A DNA stretch of 64,000 nucleotides from Pseudoxanthomonas mexicana (GTDB lineage: Bacteria; Pseudomonadota; Gammaproteobacteria; Xanthomonadales; Xanthomonadaceae), in the NCBI RefSeq assembly GCF_010093385.1, contig NZ_PDWV01000010.1, forward strand, positions 1-64,000. The letters are read 5' to 3'. Position 1 is the first letter of the stretch, and each line of letters begins with the position of its first letter. The notes under the pieces are model-generated. The model was not told the DNA's origin, did no database searches, and saw only the letters and a list, made by a program, of their open reading frames with translations. Below are positions 1 to 10,811 of this stretch, one piece after another. Position numbers and translations under genes: made by a program.

Positions 1-136
1 AGTGTGTACATCCTCGGCCGGCAATGCGGGATGCCCCCGTTCCGCCCCCACTTGCGAGTTGTTCCACCTGATGGATGCCTGGCCCCGTTGCCTCGAACGC
101 CTGGAAGCCGAATTGCCGGCCGAGGATGTACACACT
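1..136. repeat. 25-bp perfect inverted repeat spanning the dnaA start
   Basis: Bases 1-25 are the exact reverse complement of bases 112-136, with 86 nt between them. The right arm lies inside dnaA (codons 14-22) and the left arm lies upstream of its start codon. In RNA this would be a long stem looping out the dnaA initiation region. Because it begins at the first base of the window it may also be a fold-back artefact at a contig end, or may continue outside the window. Confidence 0.9.
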
Positions 137-1399
137 TGGCTGAAGCCGCTGCAGGCCGAGCAGCGCAGCGACGCGATGGTGCTGTACGCACCCAATGCGT
201 TCATCGTCGAACAGGTGCGCGAGCGCTACCTGGGCCGCATCCGCGAGCTGCTGGATTACTTCGCCGGCCACGATGACGTGTCCCTCGAAATCGGGTCGCG
301 CAGCAGGGCGGCGGAGCCTTCGACCAGCGCCACGGCCCCTGCGGGCGCGGGCACGGCCGCACCTGCGGAGCCGTTCGCCGGCAACATGGACCTGCACTAC
401 ACCTTCGACAACTTCGTCGAGGGTCGCAGCAACCAGCTCGGCCGCGCCGCGGCGTGGCAGGCCGCGCAGAAACCCGGCGACCGTGCGCACAACCCGCTGC
501 TGCTGTATGGCGGCACCGGCCTGGGCAAGACGCACCTGATGTTCGCCGCCGGCAACGAGATGCGCCGGCAGAACCCGAATGCCCGCGTGCTGTACCTGCG
601 CAGCGAGCAGTTCTTCAGCGCCATGACCAAGGCGCTGATCGAAAAGTCGATGGACCAGTTCAAGCGCCGCTTCCAGCAGGTGGACGCGCTGCTGATCGAC
701 GACATCCAGTTCTTCGCCGGCAAGGACCGCACGCAGGAAGAGTTCTTCCACACCTTCAATGCGCTGTTCGACGGCCGCCAGCAGATCATCCTGACCTGCG
801 ACCGCTATCCGCGCGAAGTGGAAGGCCTGGAACCGCGCCTGAAGTCGCGACTGGCGTGGGGCCTGAGTGTGGCGATCGACCCGCCGGACTTCGAGACGCG
901 TGCGGCGATCGTCCTGGCCAAGGCACGCGAGCGCGGCGCACAGATTCCCGACGACGTGGCCTTCCTGCTGGCCAAGAAGATGCGCAGCAACGTGCGCGAT
1001 CTGGAGGGTGCGCTCAATACGCTGGCGGCCCGCGCCAACTTCACCGGGCGCGCCATCACCACCGAGTTCGCCCAGGAAACCCTGCGCGACCTGCTACGCG
1101 CGCAGCAGCAGGCCATCAGCATCCCCAATATTCAGAAGACCGTGGCAGACTACTACGGTCTGCAAGTCAAGGACCTGCTGTCCAAGCGGCGCACGCGCTC
1201 GTTGGCGCGCCCGCGGCAGGTGGCGATGGCCTTGGCCAAGGAACTGACCGAACACAGCCTGCCGGAAATCGGCGACGCGTTCGCCGGTCGCGACCACACG
1301 ACCGTGCTGCACGCCTGCCGACAGATCCGCACCCTGATGGAGGCGGACGGCAAGCTGCGTGAGGACTGGGACAAGCTGATCCGGAAACTCAGCGAGTAA
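71..1399 (+). CDS. dnaA: Chromosomal replication initiator protein DnaA
   Basis: AAA+ ATPase that binds DnaA boxes at oriC, melts the origin and loads the replicative helicase. The start is placed at the ATG giving [12 protein letters not shown], the usual N-terminus of the family in Xanthomonadaceae (442 aa); the frame is open upstream to the window edge but that part does not look like DnaA. Visible: N-terminal helicase-interaction domain, variable Ala/Pro-rich linker around residues 75-105, Walker A GGTGLGKT at 147-154, Walker B aspartates D210-D211, and the C-terminal DNA-binding signature [10 protein letters not shown] at 408-417. No good Shine-Dalgarno is seen. It heads the dnaA-dnaN-recF-gyrB block. 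The 25-bp inverted repeat at the window start pairs with codons 14-22. Confidence 0.98.
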   Translation: MDAWPRCLERLEAELPAEDVHTWLKPLQAEQRSDAMVLYAPNAFIVEQVRERYLGRIRELLDYFAGHDDVSLEIGSRSRAAEPSTSATAPAGAGTAAPAEPFAGNMDLHYTFDNFVEGRSNQLGRAAAWQAAQKPGDRAHNPLLLYGGTGLGKTHLMFAAGNEMRRQNPNARVLYLRSEQFFSAMTKALIEKSMDQFKRRFQQVDALLIDDIQFFAGKDRTQEEFFHTFNALFDGRQQIILTCDRYPREVEGLEPRLKSRLAWGLSVAIDPPDFETRAAIVLAKARERGAQIPDDVAFLLAKKMRSNVRDLEGALNTLAARANFTGRAITTEFAQETLRDLLRAQQQAISIPNIQKTVADYYGLQVKDLLSKRRTRSLARPRQVAMALAKELTEHSLPEIGDAFAGRDHTTVLHACRQIRTLMEADGKLREDWDKLIRKLSE

Positions 1400-1639
1400 G
1401 CGTGGGTCGTCCTGAGGCGACCTTCGCGTTCACGCGGTATCCGGGCCAGCGCTTCACGTTATACGGCAAGTGAGGGGGTGCTCCGTGCGCGCGGGTCGAG
1501 TGGTCGTCCACGTCGCCTGACGTGTCGTTTTCCTCTTCGAGATTGTTGCCTCAGTCCGCCACCGTACCCGTGGCGACACTGTAGGCAAGCCGGTGAACCG
1601 CGGCAACGCATAACATCGGGGACAAGCAGGCCTGCCTTC

Positions 1640-1648
1640 TGTGGATAA
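1640..1648 (-). promoter_or_regulatory. DnaA box (perfect)
   Basis: The plus strand reads TGTGGATAA, the complement of the consensus TTATCCACA. It is the strongest box in the dnaA-dnaN gap and lies about 75 nt before the A+T-rich block. Confidence 0.8.
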
Positions 1649-1674
1649 GATGTGCGTGGATTCGGGCCGGAAAG

Positions 1675-1683
1675 TTGTCCACA
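1675..1683 (+). promoter_or_regulatory. DnaA box (8 of 9)
   Basis: TTGTCCACA differs from TTATCCACA at one position. It faces the perfect box at 1640-1648, with 26 nt between the two. Confidence 0.65.
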
Positions 1684-1848
1684 GGTTTCTGCATAGGCAC
1701 ACCCGACCCTGTCCACCGGGTTGAAGAAAGAATAAATCAAACAAATTCATAAGGTTATGTGGGTTTTCCCGGATTTCGGGGCCTACCATCACCACCAGCT
1801 TTTAAGCTTTTAGTCTTCAAAATCCAAAGCGAAGGGGCTCCAACACTC

Positions 1849-2949
1849 ATGCGTTTCAGTCTGCAGCGCGAAGCTTTCCTCAAGCCCTTGGCCCAGGTGG
1901 TCAACGTGGTCGAACGCCGGCAGACGCTGCCGGTACTGGCGAACTTCCTGGTTCAGGTACAGAACGGCCAGCTGTCGCTGACCGGTACCGATCTGGAAGT
2001 GGAGATGATTTCGCGCAGCGCCGTCGACGACGCGCAGGATGGCGAAACCACGATTCCCGCGCGCAAGCTGTTCGACATCATTCGCGCCCTTCCCGATGGC
2101 AGCAAGGTGACCGTCAGCCAGTCCGGGGACAAGGTCACCGTGCAGGCGGGCCGCAGCCGGTTCACCCTGGCGACGCTGCCGGCCAACGATTTCCCCTCGG
2201 TGGATGAGGTCGAGGCGACCGAGCGGATCGAGGTGCCGGAAGCGACGCTGAAGGAACTGATCGAACGCACCTCGTTCGCCATGGCCCAGCAGGACGTGCG
2301 CTACTACCTCAACGGCCTGCTCTTCGACCTGAGCGAACGGACGCTGCGCTGTGTGGCGACCGATGGTCACCGGCTGGCCATGTGCGAGTCGCAGCTGGAA
2401 GGCGCGCCGGTGGGCAAGCGCCAGATCATCGTCCCGCGCAAGGGCGTGACCGAGCTGCAGCGCCTGCTGGAAGGCGGTGATCGCAGCCTCGAGCTGGAAG
2501 TCGGCCGCAGCCACATTCGCGTGAAGCGCGACGATGTGACCTTCACCTCCAAGCTGATCGACGGCCGCTTCCCCGATTACGCCGCGGTGATCCCGATCGG
2601 GGCGGACCGCGAGGTGTTGCTGGACCGGGAGGTATTGCGGGCTGCCCTGCAGCGCGCCGCCATCCTGTCCAACGAAAAGTACCGGGGCGTTCGCGTCGAG
2701 GTGTCGCCCGGGCAGCTGAAGATCAGCGCTCACAATCCCGAGCAGGAAGAAGCGCAGGAAGAAATCGAGGCCGACACCAAGGTGGATGGCCTGGCTATCG
2801 GCTTCAACGTCAACTACCTGTTGGATGCCCTGTCGGCTCTGCGCGACGAACATGTCGTGCTGCAGCTGCGGGACGCCAATTCCTCTGCCCTGGTCCGCGA
2901 GGCCAGCAGCGAGAAGTCACGCCATGTGGTGATGCCGCTGCGCCTCTGA
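1849..2949 (+). CDS. dnaN: DNA polymerase III subunit beta (sliding clamp)
   Basis: Forms the dimeric ring that tethers DNA polymerase III to DNA and recruits other repair and replication factors. The ATG at 1849 gives MRFSLQREAFLKPLAQV, a standard clamp N-terminus, and a 366-aa protein of normal length; the frame is open 30 codons further upstream but that part is not clamp-like. A GAAGGGG tract about 10 nt upstream is a plausible ribosome site. Three clamp domains are expected; recognised segments include KLFDIIRALPDG, YYLNGLLFD and the terminal VVMPLRL. It follows the putative oriC and precedes a ParB-type site and recF. Confidence 0.98.
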   Translation: MRFSLQREAFLKPLAQVVNVVERRQTLPVLANFLVQVQNGQLSLTGTDLEVEMISRSAVDDAQDGETTIPARKLFDIIRALPDGSKVTVSQSGDKVTVQAGRSRFTLATLPANDFPSVDEVEATERIEVPEATLKELIERTSFAMAQQDVRYYLNGLLFDLSERTLRCVATDGHRLAMCESQLEGAPVGKRQIIVPRKGVTELQRLLEGGDRSLELEVGRSHIRVKRDDVTFTSKLIDGRFPDYAAVIPIGADREVLLDREVLRAALQRAAILSNEKYRGVRVEVSPGQLKISAHNPEQEEAQEEIEADTKVDGLAIGFNVNYLLDALSALRDEHVVLQLRDANSSALVREASSEKSRHVVMPLRL

Positions 2950-2955
2950 CGGTCC

Positions 2956-2971
2956 TGTTCCACGTGAAACA
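2956..2971 (+). promoter_or_regulatory. parS: parS-type ParB-binding site 1
   Basis: TGTTCCACGTGAAACA matches the conserved chromosomal parS consensus (TGTTTCACGTGAAACA) at 15 of 16 positions and keeps the central CACGTG. It lies 7 nt after the dnaN stop. Origin-proximal parS sites are bound by ParB/Spo0J for origin segregation. The exact inverted copy lies at the end of recF (4283-4298). Confidence 0.85.
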
Positions 2972-2976
2972 CATCA

Positions 2977-3003
2977 GATCGCCCGGCCTTGTGCCGGGCG
3001 ATC
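2977..3003 (+). terminator. Hairpin after dnaN, weak terminator candidate
   Basis: Arms GATCGCCCGGC (2977-2987) and GCCGGGCGATC (2993-3003) form an 11-bp perfect stem with a 5-nt loop. Only CGGTTTA follows, so there is no real U-tract and termination would be weak. Between this and recF (3223) nothing else is clear apart from a TACAAT -10-like hexamer near 3125 with no good -35. Confidence 0.35.
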
Positions 3004-3222
3004 CGGTTTAGGGGCGCAAGAGGCGATCCGTTTGCGGCGCATCCGGGATTTCGCCCGGAGTGAGGCGTCGTGTCTGGCCTCCGTCCGCGTTCCCTGCCCC
3101 TCGCGGCCGTCCCGGCCCCGCACGCTACAATCCATCATGCCCGCACGTTTCCCCTCCCTGACCACACATATTTCGCGCCTACGCGGTGAGGGCCGGGTGG
3201 CCGCGCATGACGGGGCGGGTCT

Positions 3223-4323
3223 GTGCAGGTAATCCGACTGGAGGCCAGCGGCCTCAGGCGTTTCGAGCGCGTGGCGCTGGCACCGGAACCCGGACTCAAC
3301 CTGATCACCGGCGACAACGGTGCGGGCAAGACCAGCCTGCTGGAGGCATTGCACCTGATGGCGTACGGCCGCAGCTTTCGCGGCCGGGTGCGCGATGGTC
3401 TCGTCAGGACGCAGTCCGAGGCCGTGGAAGTCTTCGTGGAATGGTGCGAAGGCGGCCAACTCCGGCCTCGCCGTGGCGGCCTCCGGCATACGGGACAGGC
3501 CTGGACCGGGCGGCTGGATGGCGAGAAGGTGGCCCAGCTTGGCGATCTTTGCGCAGCCCTGGCGGTCGTGAGCTTCGAGCCCGGCAGCCATGCCCTGGTG
3601 ACGGGCGGCGGGGAACCGCGCCGCCGCTTCGTGGATTGGGGCTTGTTCCACGGGGAACAGGGGCGGGAGGCGGGCTTCCTGCCTCTCTGGCGACGCTATG
3701 CGCGTGCCTTGAAGCAACGCAATGCCCTGTTGAAGGCCGGCATCGGCGGCGGGCAACTCGATGCCTGGGACCACGAACTGGCTGACGCCGGTGAACCGCT
3801 TACCGACCATCGCCAGCGCTACCTGGATGCCCTGCAGCAGGACCTCACCGCTGTCGTGTCCGATCTGGCGCCCTCATTGGGTGCGGCTACCCTGGCCTTC
3901 CAGCCGGGCTGGCGGCGCCATGAACTGGCGCTGGGGGACGCCCTGCTGCTGGCCCGTGACCGTGACCGTGCGGCCGGCTACACCACGGTCGGTCCGCACC
4001 GGGCCGATTGGCGGATCGACTATTCCGCCCTGCCCCAACGTGAAACGCTGTCGCGTGGCCAGGCGAAGCTGACGGCGCTGGCTTGCCTGCTGGCGCAGGC
4101 CCAGGATTTCGCCCGTCGGCGCGGCGAGTGGCCGATCGTGGCCCTGGATGACCTGGCCTCGGAGCTGGACCGCCACCACCAGCGGCGCACCCTGGAGCGC
4201 CTGCTGGCGAGCGGGGCCCAGGTTTTCATCACCGGGACGGAACCGCCGGCAGGGCTGGCCGGCACCGGCGTCGCACCAACGCTGTTTCACGTGGAACACG
4301 GCGCTGTGCAGCGTCTCGGATAA
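3223..4323 (+). CDS. recF: DNA replication and repair protein RecF
   Basis: SMC-like ATPase that works with RecO and RecR to load RecA at single-strand gaps. A GTG start at 3223 gives MQVIRLEASGLRRFERV and 366 aa, normal for the family. Visible: Walker A GDNGAGKTS at residues 30-38, the ABC-type signature LSRGQAKL from residue 276, and Walker B WPIVALDDLASELD with D309-D310. Two ParB-type palindromes are embedded in the gene: a degenerate one (codons about 141-146) and a perfect one in the last codons, where it encodes LFHVEH. Its position between dnaN and gyrB is the common gammaproteobacterial arrangement. Confidence 0.97.
   Translation: MQVIRLEASGLRRFERVALAPEPGLNLITGDNGAGKTSLLEALHLMAYGRSFRGRVRDGLVRTQSEAVEVFVEWCEGGQLRPRRGGLRHTGQAWTGRLDGEKVAQLGDLCAALAVVSFEPGSHALVTGGGEPRRRFVDWGLFHGEQGREAGFLPLWRRYARALKQRNALLKAGIGGGQLDAWDHELADAGEPLTDHRQRYLDALQQDLTAVVSDLAPSLGAATLAFQPGWRRHELALGDALLLARDRDRAAGYTTVGPHRADWRIDYSALPQRETLSRGQAKLTALACLLAQAQDFARRRGEWPIVALDDLASELDRHHQRRTLERLLASGAQVFITGTEPPAGLAGTGVAPTLFHVEHGAVQRLG
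3644..3659. promoter_or_regulatory. Degenerate parS-like palindrome inside recF
   Basis: TGTTCCACGGGGAACA is a near-palindrome in which the central CACGTG is changed to CACGGG. The changed base makes codon 144 Gly (GGG) where GTG would encode Val. It looks like a decayed third ParB site; binding is doubtful with the core disrupted. Confidence 0.4.
4283..4298 (-). promoter_or_regulatory. parS: parS-type ParB-binding site 2
   Basis: TGTTTCACGTGGAACA is the exact reverse complement of the site at 2956-2971, so the two sites face each other across recF about 1.3 kb apart. It lies in the last codons of recF and therefore also encodes FHVEH. Confidence 0.85.
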
Positions 4324-4352
4324 CCCGGTCGCCGGGGCTAAGTGCGCACCAG

Positions 4353-4361
4353 TGCTATAAT
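4353..4361 (+). promoter_or_regulatory. Extended -10 promoter candidate for gyrB
   Basis: TGCTATAAT is a perfect TATAAT hexamer (4356-4361) preceded by the extended TGn motif, about 80 nt upstream of the gyrB start. No convincing -35 hexamer is seen, which is acceptable for an extended -10 promoter. Confidence 0.6.
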
Positions 4362-4408
4362 TCCGCTTTGATCCCTTGGCCTGCGTAGCGCGCCCACCGA
4401 CCCGGTGA

Positions 4409-6907
<2,499 letters not shown>

Positions 6908-6914
6908 CGCCGCC

Positions 6915-7736
6915 ATGAGCCAGGTCCGCACACCGGAGGCCGCGACGGTGCCGTTGCCGCTGCGCAGCGTACTGCCGGCGTTCGGCCTGGACGTCGGCAT
7001 CGCCATGGCGCTGGCCGTTTCCATCATGATGGCGGGCCTGTTCGGATGGGCGGCATGGCGTGGCATCCAGCTGGCGCAAGCCGCGGAGGGCGCGCCGGGT
7101 GCGACCGCGCTGCAGTCCACGCTGGGCGCGCCGCCGGTACTGTTCCTGATCGTGATGACGTTGCTCAGCACGGGGGGCACTGCCCTGGTGCTGTACCTGT
7201 GGCGCCGCCGCGCGACAGCGGCCGAACGGCGAGGATCCGCTGAGCGGCTGCGCCGGCCTGCCACCTGGCTTTGGGCGGCAGGTGCGGGACTGGCGACCTT
7301 CCTCTTCAGTTCGCTCATGAGCGCCGGCGGTCGCGCGCTCGGACTGGACCTGCAGGCCAGCAACCTGGACCTGATCCGCGAAGGCTTCGCGCGATTCCCC
7401 GTGTTCCTGGCGCTGTTCGCCGTGGTGCTGGCGCCGCTGTACGAAGAGCTGCTGTTCCGGCGCGTCCTGTTCGGACGGCTATGGCATGCGGGATGGCCGG
7501 TACTGGGCATGGCGCTGAGCAGCGTGATCTTCGCGCTGGTCCACGAAATGCCGGGGCTCAACGGCAAGCCGGCCGGCAGCACGGCCTTCCTGATCCTCGT
7601 CTACGCCGGCATGGGGGCGATCTTCGCCTGGGTGTACCGCCGCACGGGAACCCTCTGGGCACCGATTGCGGCCCACATCCTGAACAATGCGATAGCGCTG
7701 GCTGTCCTGCAGGTTTACGGCAGTGCGCCGGTCTAA
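6915..7736 (+). CDS. CPBP family intramembrane glutamic endopeptidase
   Basis: Integral membrane protein of the CPBP/Abi (CAAX protease and bacteriocin-processing) family, 273 aa. The three family motifs are intact: EELLFR at residues 177-182, FxxxH with F206 and H210, and HxxxN with H254 and N258, so a membrane-embedded peptidase activity is likely. Several hydrophobic segments precede them (for example residues about 15-45 and 75-95). The start lies 7 nt after the gyrB stop, so it may be read through from gyrB. The substrate cannot be told from sequence. Confidence 0.88.
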   Translation: MSQVRTPEAATVPLPLRSVLPAFGLDVGIAMALAVSIMMAGLFGWAAWRGIQLAQAAEGAPGATALQSTLGAPPVLFLIVMTLLSTGGTALVLYLWRRRATAAERRGSAERLRRPATWLWAAGAGLATFLFSSLMSAGGRALGLDLQASNLDLIREGFARFPVFLALFAVVLAPLYEELLFRRVLFGRLWHAGWPVLGMALSSVIFALVHEMPGLNGKPAGSTAFLILVYAGMGAIFAWVYRRTGTLWAPIAAHILNNAIALAVLQVYGSAPV

Positions 7737-7805
7737 TGTGATTGACGAAAGTTTAAGACACGCTTGCCCAGACTCTGGCCCCACGCAATATCGCAGGGGG
7801 CGAGC

Positions 7806-8612
7806 ATGAAACACCGGATTCTCGGAACGGCCATGGCGCTGGCGCTGACCGCATGCGCCACCACCACCTCGCCCACCGGCCGCACGCAGATGGTCGGCGG
7901 CGTCTCCCAGGCGCAACTGGACCAGCTGGGCGCGCAGGCGTTCGCCGAAACCAAGGCGAAGGAAACCCTCAACCGCGATGCACGCCAGAACGGCTACGTC
8001 ACCTGCGTAGTGAACGCGCTGGTGCGCCAGCTGCCGCCCGAACAGCGCCGCGTCGCCTGGGAAACCGCCGTCTTCGCCGACAACGAGCCCAATGCGTTCG
8101 CGTTGCCGGGCGGCAAGGTCGGTGTCAACACGGGGATCTTCACGGTCGCCACGAACCAGGACCAGCTGGCCGCCGTCCTGGGCCATGAAATCGGCCACGT
8201 GATCGCACGGCATCACGAAGAACGCATCACCCGCCAGATGGGTGCGCAGGCAGGTCTTGGCGTACTGGGTGCGCTGGCCGGTGCGCGCTATGGCGAAGGT
8301 GCGGCCAACACGGTCAACCAGCTGGGCGGAATGACCGCGCAGGCCGCCTTCCTGCTGCCGGGCTCGCGTACGCAGGAAAGCGAGGCCGATGTCGTCGGCC
8401 AGCGGCTGATGGCGCAGGCGGGCTTCGATCCCCGCCAGGCCGTCGGACTCTGGCAGAACATGATGGCCGCCAGCGCGAATCGGCCGCCGCAGTGGTTGTC
8501 CACGCATCCGGATCCCGCCAACCGGATCCGCGAGCTGCAACGCGATGCTCCCTCCCTCGTGCCCACGTACGAGGCGGCCAGGAAGGCCGGAAACGTGCCG
8601 AAATGCGGCTGA
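7806..8612 (+). CDS. M48 family metallopeptidase, lipoprotein
   Basis: Zinc peptidase of the M48 (Ste24/LoiP-like) family, 268 aa. The ATG at 7806 is chosen because it gives a lipoprotein signal peptide with lipobox LTAC (Cys17). The zinc site is HEIGH (H127, E128, H131), with the third ligand in ESEAD (E193). With no internal membrane helix, it is probably a periplasmic lipid-anchored protease like the envelope quality-control enzymes LoiP and YggG of Escherichia coli; that role is inferred. It follows the CPBP gene by 69 nt. Confidence 0.9.
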   Translation: MKHRILGTAMALALTACATTTSPTGRTQMVGGVSQAQLDQLGAQAFAETKAKETLNRDARQNGYVTCVVNALVRQLPPEQRRVAWETAVFADNEPNAFALPGGKVGVNTGIFTVATNQDQLAAVLGHEIGHVIARHHEERITRQMGAQAGLGVLGALAGARYGEGAANTVNQLGGMTAQAAFLLPGSRTQESEADVVGQRLMAQAGFDPRQAVGLWQNMMAASANRPPQWLSTHPDPANRIRELQRDAPSLVPTYEAARKAGNVPKCG

Positions 8613-8744
8613 CACACGGCTCGGTATTGCTGCTAAGCAGCACTCGAAACGGTATCCGCCCATCCTCGGTTTCTGTTAGCTTTGCCGGCCCCGCACGTCG
8701 GCGGGATGCCTTGTCATCTCCCGCATGGCCCATGAGGTTTAGAC

Positions 8745-9950
8745 ATGAAGCTCCGTAATTCCAAGACCACCCTGCTCAGCCTGGCCCTGGTGGCCGCGTT
8801 CTGCGGTGGCGCTGTCCTCGATGCGAACGCGGCCCGCCGCGGCGAGCAGAAGAAGGAGGAAGTCCTGTTCCCGGACACGACGCGGCAGGAACCCGAGGCC
8901 AAGGGCTCACCCAAGGTACTGACCAAGCTCAACAAGCTGATCGAGGCCTACAACAAGGCGCTCGACCAGGAAGACGAAGCCAAGGCCACCGCCGGCTACA
9001 CCACCGCCCGCACGCTGGCGGACGAGATCATCGCCAACGGTTCGGCGAACGCTTACGACAAGGCGCTCGCGGCCCAGATCGCCTCGCAGGCCGCGCTGAA
9101 CACCGACGATGAAGCCGCTGCCGAGGGCTACCTCAAGCAGGCCATCGATGCCAACGCCCTGGGCAACAACCAGCACTTCCAGCTGATGCTGCAGCTGGCC
9201 CAGCTGCAGCTGCAGAAGGACGACTACACCAATGGTTTCGCCACGCTGGACAAGTACCTGGCCGAATCCAAGAGCAAGCGCCCGGCCGATTTCGCCTTCA
9301 AGGGCCAGTACCTCTACCAGGCCGACCGTTTCGCCGAGTGCATCCCGCCGTTGAAGCAGGCCATCGAGACCTCGACCAATCCGGAAGACAAGGTCGACAA
9401 CTGGACGCAGATCCTCATGGTCTGCTACCAGGAAGCCGGACAGCTGGCCGAAGCGGTCAAGGTGGCCGAACAGCTCGCCGCCAAGTCGCCCAACGACAAG
9501 CGCGCGCAGATGAACCTTGCCAGCATCTATCTGAATTCCGAGCAGGAGGCCAAGGCGGCCGCCGTGCTGGAGAAGCTGCGCGCCGCCGGCCTGATGACGG
9601 AAGAGAAGGACTACCGCCAGCTCTACCTGACCTACGCCAACATGGAAGGCAAGGAGAAGGACGTCATCTCCGTGGTCAACGAGGGTCTGCAGAAGGGCGT
9701 CGTGAAGCCGGACTACCAGACCTACTTGGCCCTGGCGCAGGCGTACTACTACTCAGAACAGATTCCGCAGGCGATCGAGGCTTGGCAGAAGGCGGCGCCG
9801 CTGTCCAAGGACGGCGAAACCTACCTCAACCTCGCCCGCGTCCTGTGGCAGGAAGGCCGCATCCCGGAAGCCAAGGTGGCCGCCCGCGCCGCGCTGGACA
9901 AGGGTCTGAAGAAGCCCGACGACGCCAAGAAGATCATCGCGCTGCCGTAA
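8745..9950 (+). CDS. Exported tetratricopeptide-repeat protein
   Basis: A 401-aa protein with an N-terminal signal peptide (hydrophobic stretch SLALVAAFCGGAVL, probable cleavage after DANA) and alpha-helical TPR-like repeats over most of its length (for example segments at about 80-130, 225-260 and 330-390). TPR domains mediate protein-protein contacts. It lies directly upstream of tonB-exbB-exbD on the same strand, a neighbourhood I associate with the family, so a role with the TonB machinery or the cell envelope is possible but not shown. Confidence 0.8.
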   Translation: MKLRNSKTTLLSLALVAAFCGGAVLDANAARRGEQKKEEVLFPDTTRQEPEAKGSPKVLTKLNKLIEAYNKALDQEDEAKATAGYTTARTLADEIIANGSANAYDKALAAQIASQAALNTDDEAAAEGYLKQAIDANALGNNQHFQLMLQLAQLQLQKDDYTNGFATLDKYLAESKSKRPADFAFKGQYLYQADRFAECIPPLKQAIETSTNPEDKVDNWTQILMVCYQEAGQLAEAVKVAEQLAAKSPNDKRAQMNLASIYLNSEQEAKAAAVLEKLRAAGLMTEEKDYRQLYLTYANMEGKEKDVISVVNEGLQKGVVKPDYQTYLALAQAYYYSEQIPQAIEAWQKAAPLSKDGETYLNLARVLWQEGRIPEAKVAARAALDKGLKKPDDAKKIIALP

Positions 9951-9991
9951 CGCGATTCCGTGACACCGAAGGCCAAAAATCCGTACGGATG

Positions 9992-10020
9992 ATGGCACCG
10001 GAGCGTCGGATTGGTATAAG
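9992..10020 (+). promoter_or_regulatory. Candidate promoter of the tonB operon
   Basis: A -10 hexamer TATAAG (10015-10020) carries an extended TGG (10012-10014) and sits 17 nt after a 4-of-6 -35 match ATGGCA (9992-9997). It lies about 90 nt before tonB. No Fur-type operator was recognised. Confidence 0.4.
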
Positions 10021-10110
10021 CTGAGGGTTCCGCCGGTGAAAACCTCACCGGCAGGGCCCAGAATCAACGAGGCGTCTAGGCGCCCGTATCAACCTTGAGT
10101 TAATTGGCGC

Positions 10111-10734
10111 ATGGCTGAACAACTGGTCATCAACAGGTACCGGGAAGAAGAAGAGGACACCAGCCTCAACTGGCCCCGTATCATCGGTATTGCCTTCGTG
10201 ATCGCGTTGCATGCAGCCGCCCTGCTTGCGCTGTTGATCCCGGCCGTCGCTCCCCCGGCGGAAAAGGAGCAGGAGCGCCGCACTTCGGTCGTCATCGTCG
10301 ATGCGCCGCCGCCGCCGGTCAAGACCCTGGCGCCGCCCAAGACCACGCCGCTGCCGCCGCCGCCGGAAGCACCGCCGGTCGACGTCGCCGAACCGCGTCC
10401 CACCGACATCGTGACGCCGCCCTCGCCCCCGGCTCCGCCGGCGCCGATCGCCGACGTCGCCGCCACGGTGGACATCTCGTCGAAGAACATGAACCCGCCG
10501 CGTTACCCGCCCGCCGCTGCGCGCGCCGGTATCGAAGGCACGGTCATCCTGATCATCGACGTGGATGCCAACGGCAACGTGACCAACGTGGCGGTGGAAA
10601 AGTCCAGCCGCAACCGCGATCTGGACCGCGCCGCGATGGAAGCCGCCCGCAAGTGGCGCTTCAATCCGTCGGTGGTCAACGGGCAGAAGGCCGCAGGCCG
10701 TGTCCGCGTGCCGGTCGATTTCAACATGGGGTGA
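10111..10734 (+). CDS. tonB: Energy transducer TonB
   Basis: Links the proton motive force at the inner membrane to TonB-dependent receptors in the outer membrane. The 207-aa protein shows the expected layout: a short cytoplasmic N-terminus, one membrane anchor at about residues 21-46 containing the conserved His, a Pro-rich periplasmic spacer (about 60-120), and a C-terminal domain with YPxxA (RYPPAAARAGIEG) and the end VRVPVDFNM. It heads tonB-exbB-exbD-exbD. The TonB-dependent receptor at 34128 is a potential client in this window. Confidence 0.95.
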   Translation: MAEQLVINRYREEEEDTSLNWPRIIGIAFVIALHAAALLALLIPAVAPPAEKEQERRTSVVIVDAPPPPVKTLAPPKTTPLPPPPEAPPVDVAEPRPTDIVTPPSPPAPPAPIADVAATVDISSKNMNPPRYPPAAARAGIEGTVILIIDVDANGNVTNVAVEKSSRNRDLDRAAMEAARKWRFNPSVVNGQKAAGRVRVPVDFNMG

Positions 10735-10811
10735 GTGCGGCTTCCGCCCTCTTCCCGTTTAGTTCGTAACCCGCAACACTCTCAATCAACACTTATATAA
10801 AGGTAAGCGTC

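Larger units (their letters stand above)
1400..1848. other. oriC: Probable chromosomal origin (oriC), dnaA-dnaN intergenic region
   Basis: This 449-nt non-coding stretch holds one perfect DnaA box (1640-1648), one 8-of-9 box in the opposite orientation (1675-1683), weaker box-like sequences (for example 1710-1718), and an A+T-rich block at about 1719-1757 that contrasts with the GC-rich surroundings and could be the unwinding element. Bacterial origins commonly lie beside dnaA, and this gap is the usual place in this family. The dnaN promoter must also lie here. Apparent open frames on the minus strand have no coding character. Confidence 0.75.

Noticed and set aside
1454-1795. Small minus-strand genes in the origin gap
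   Set aside because: They cross the DnaA boxes and A+T block, lack ribosome sites and resemble no protein I know.
4032-4047. Further parS-like sequence in recF
   Set aside because: Only the ACGTGAAAC half matches; the other half of the palindrome is absent.
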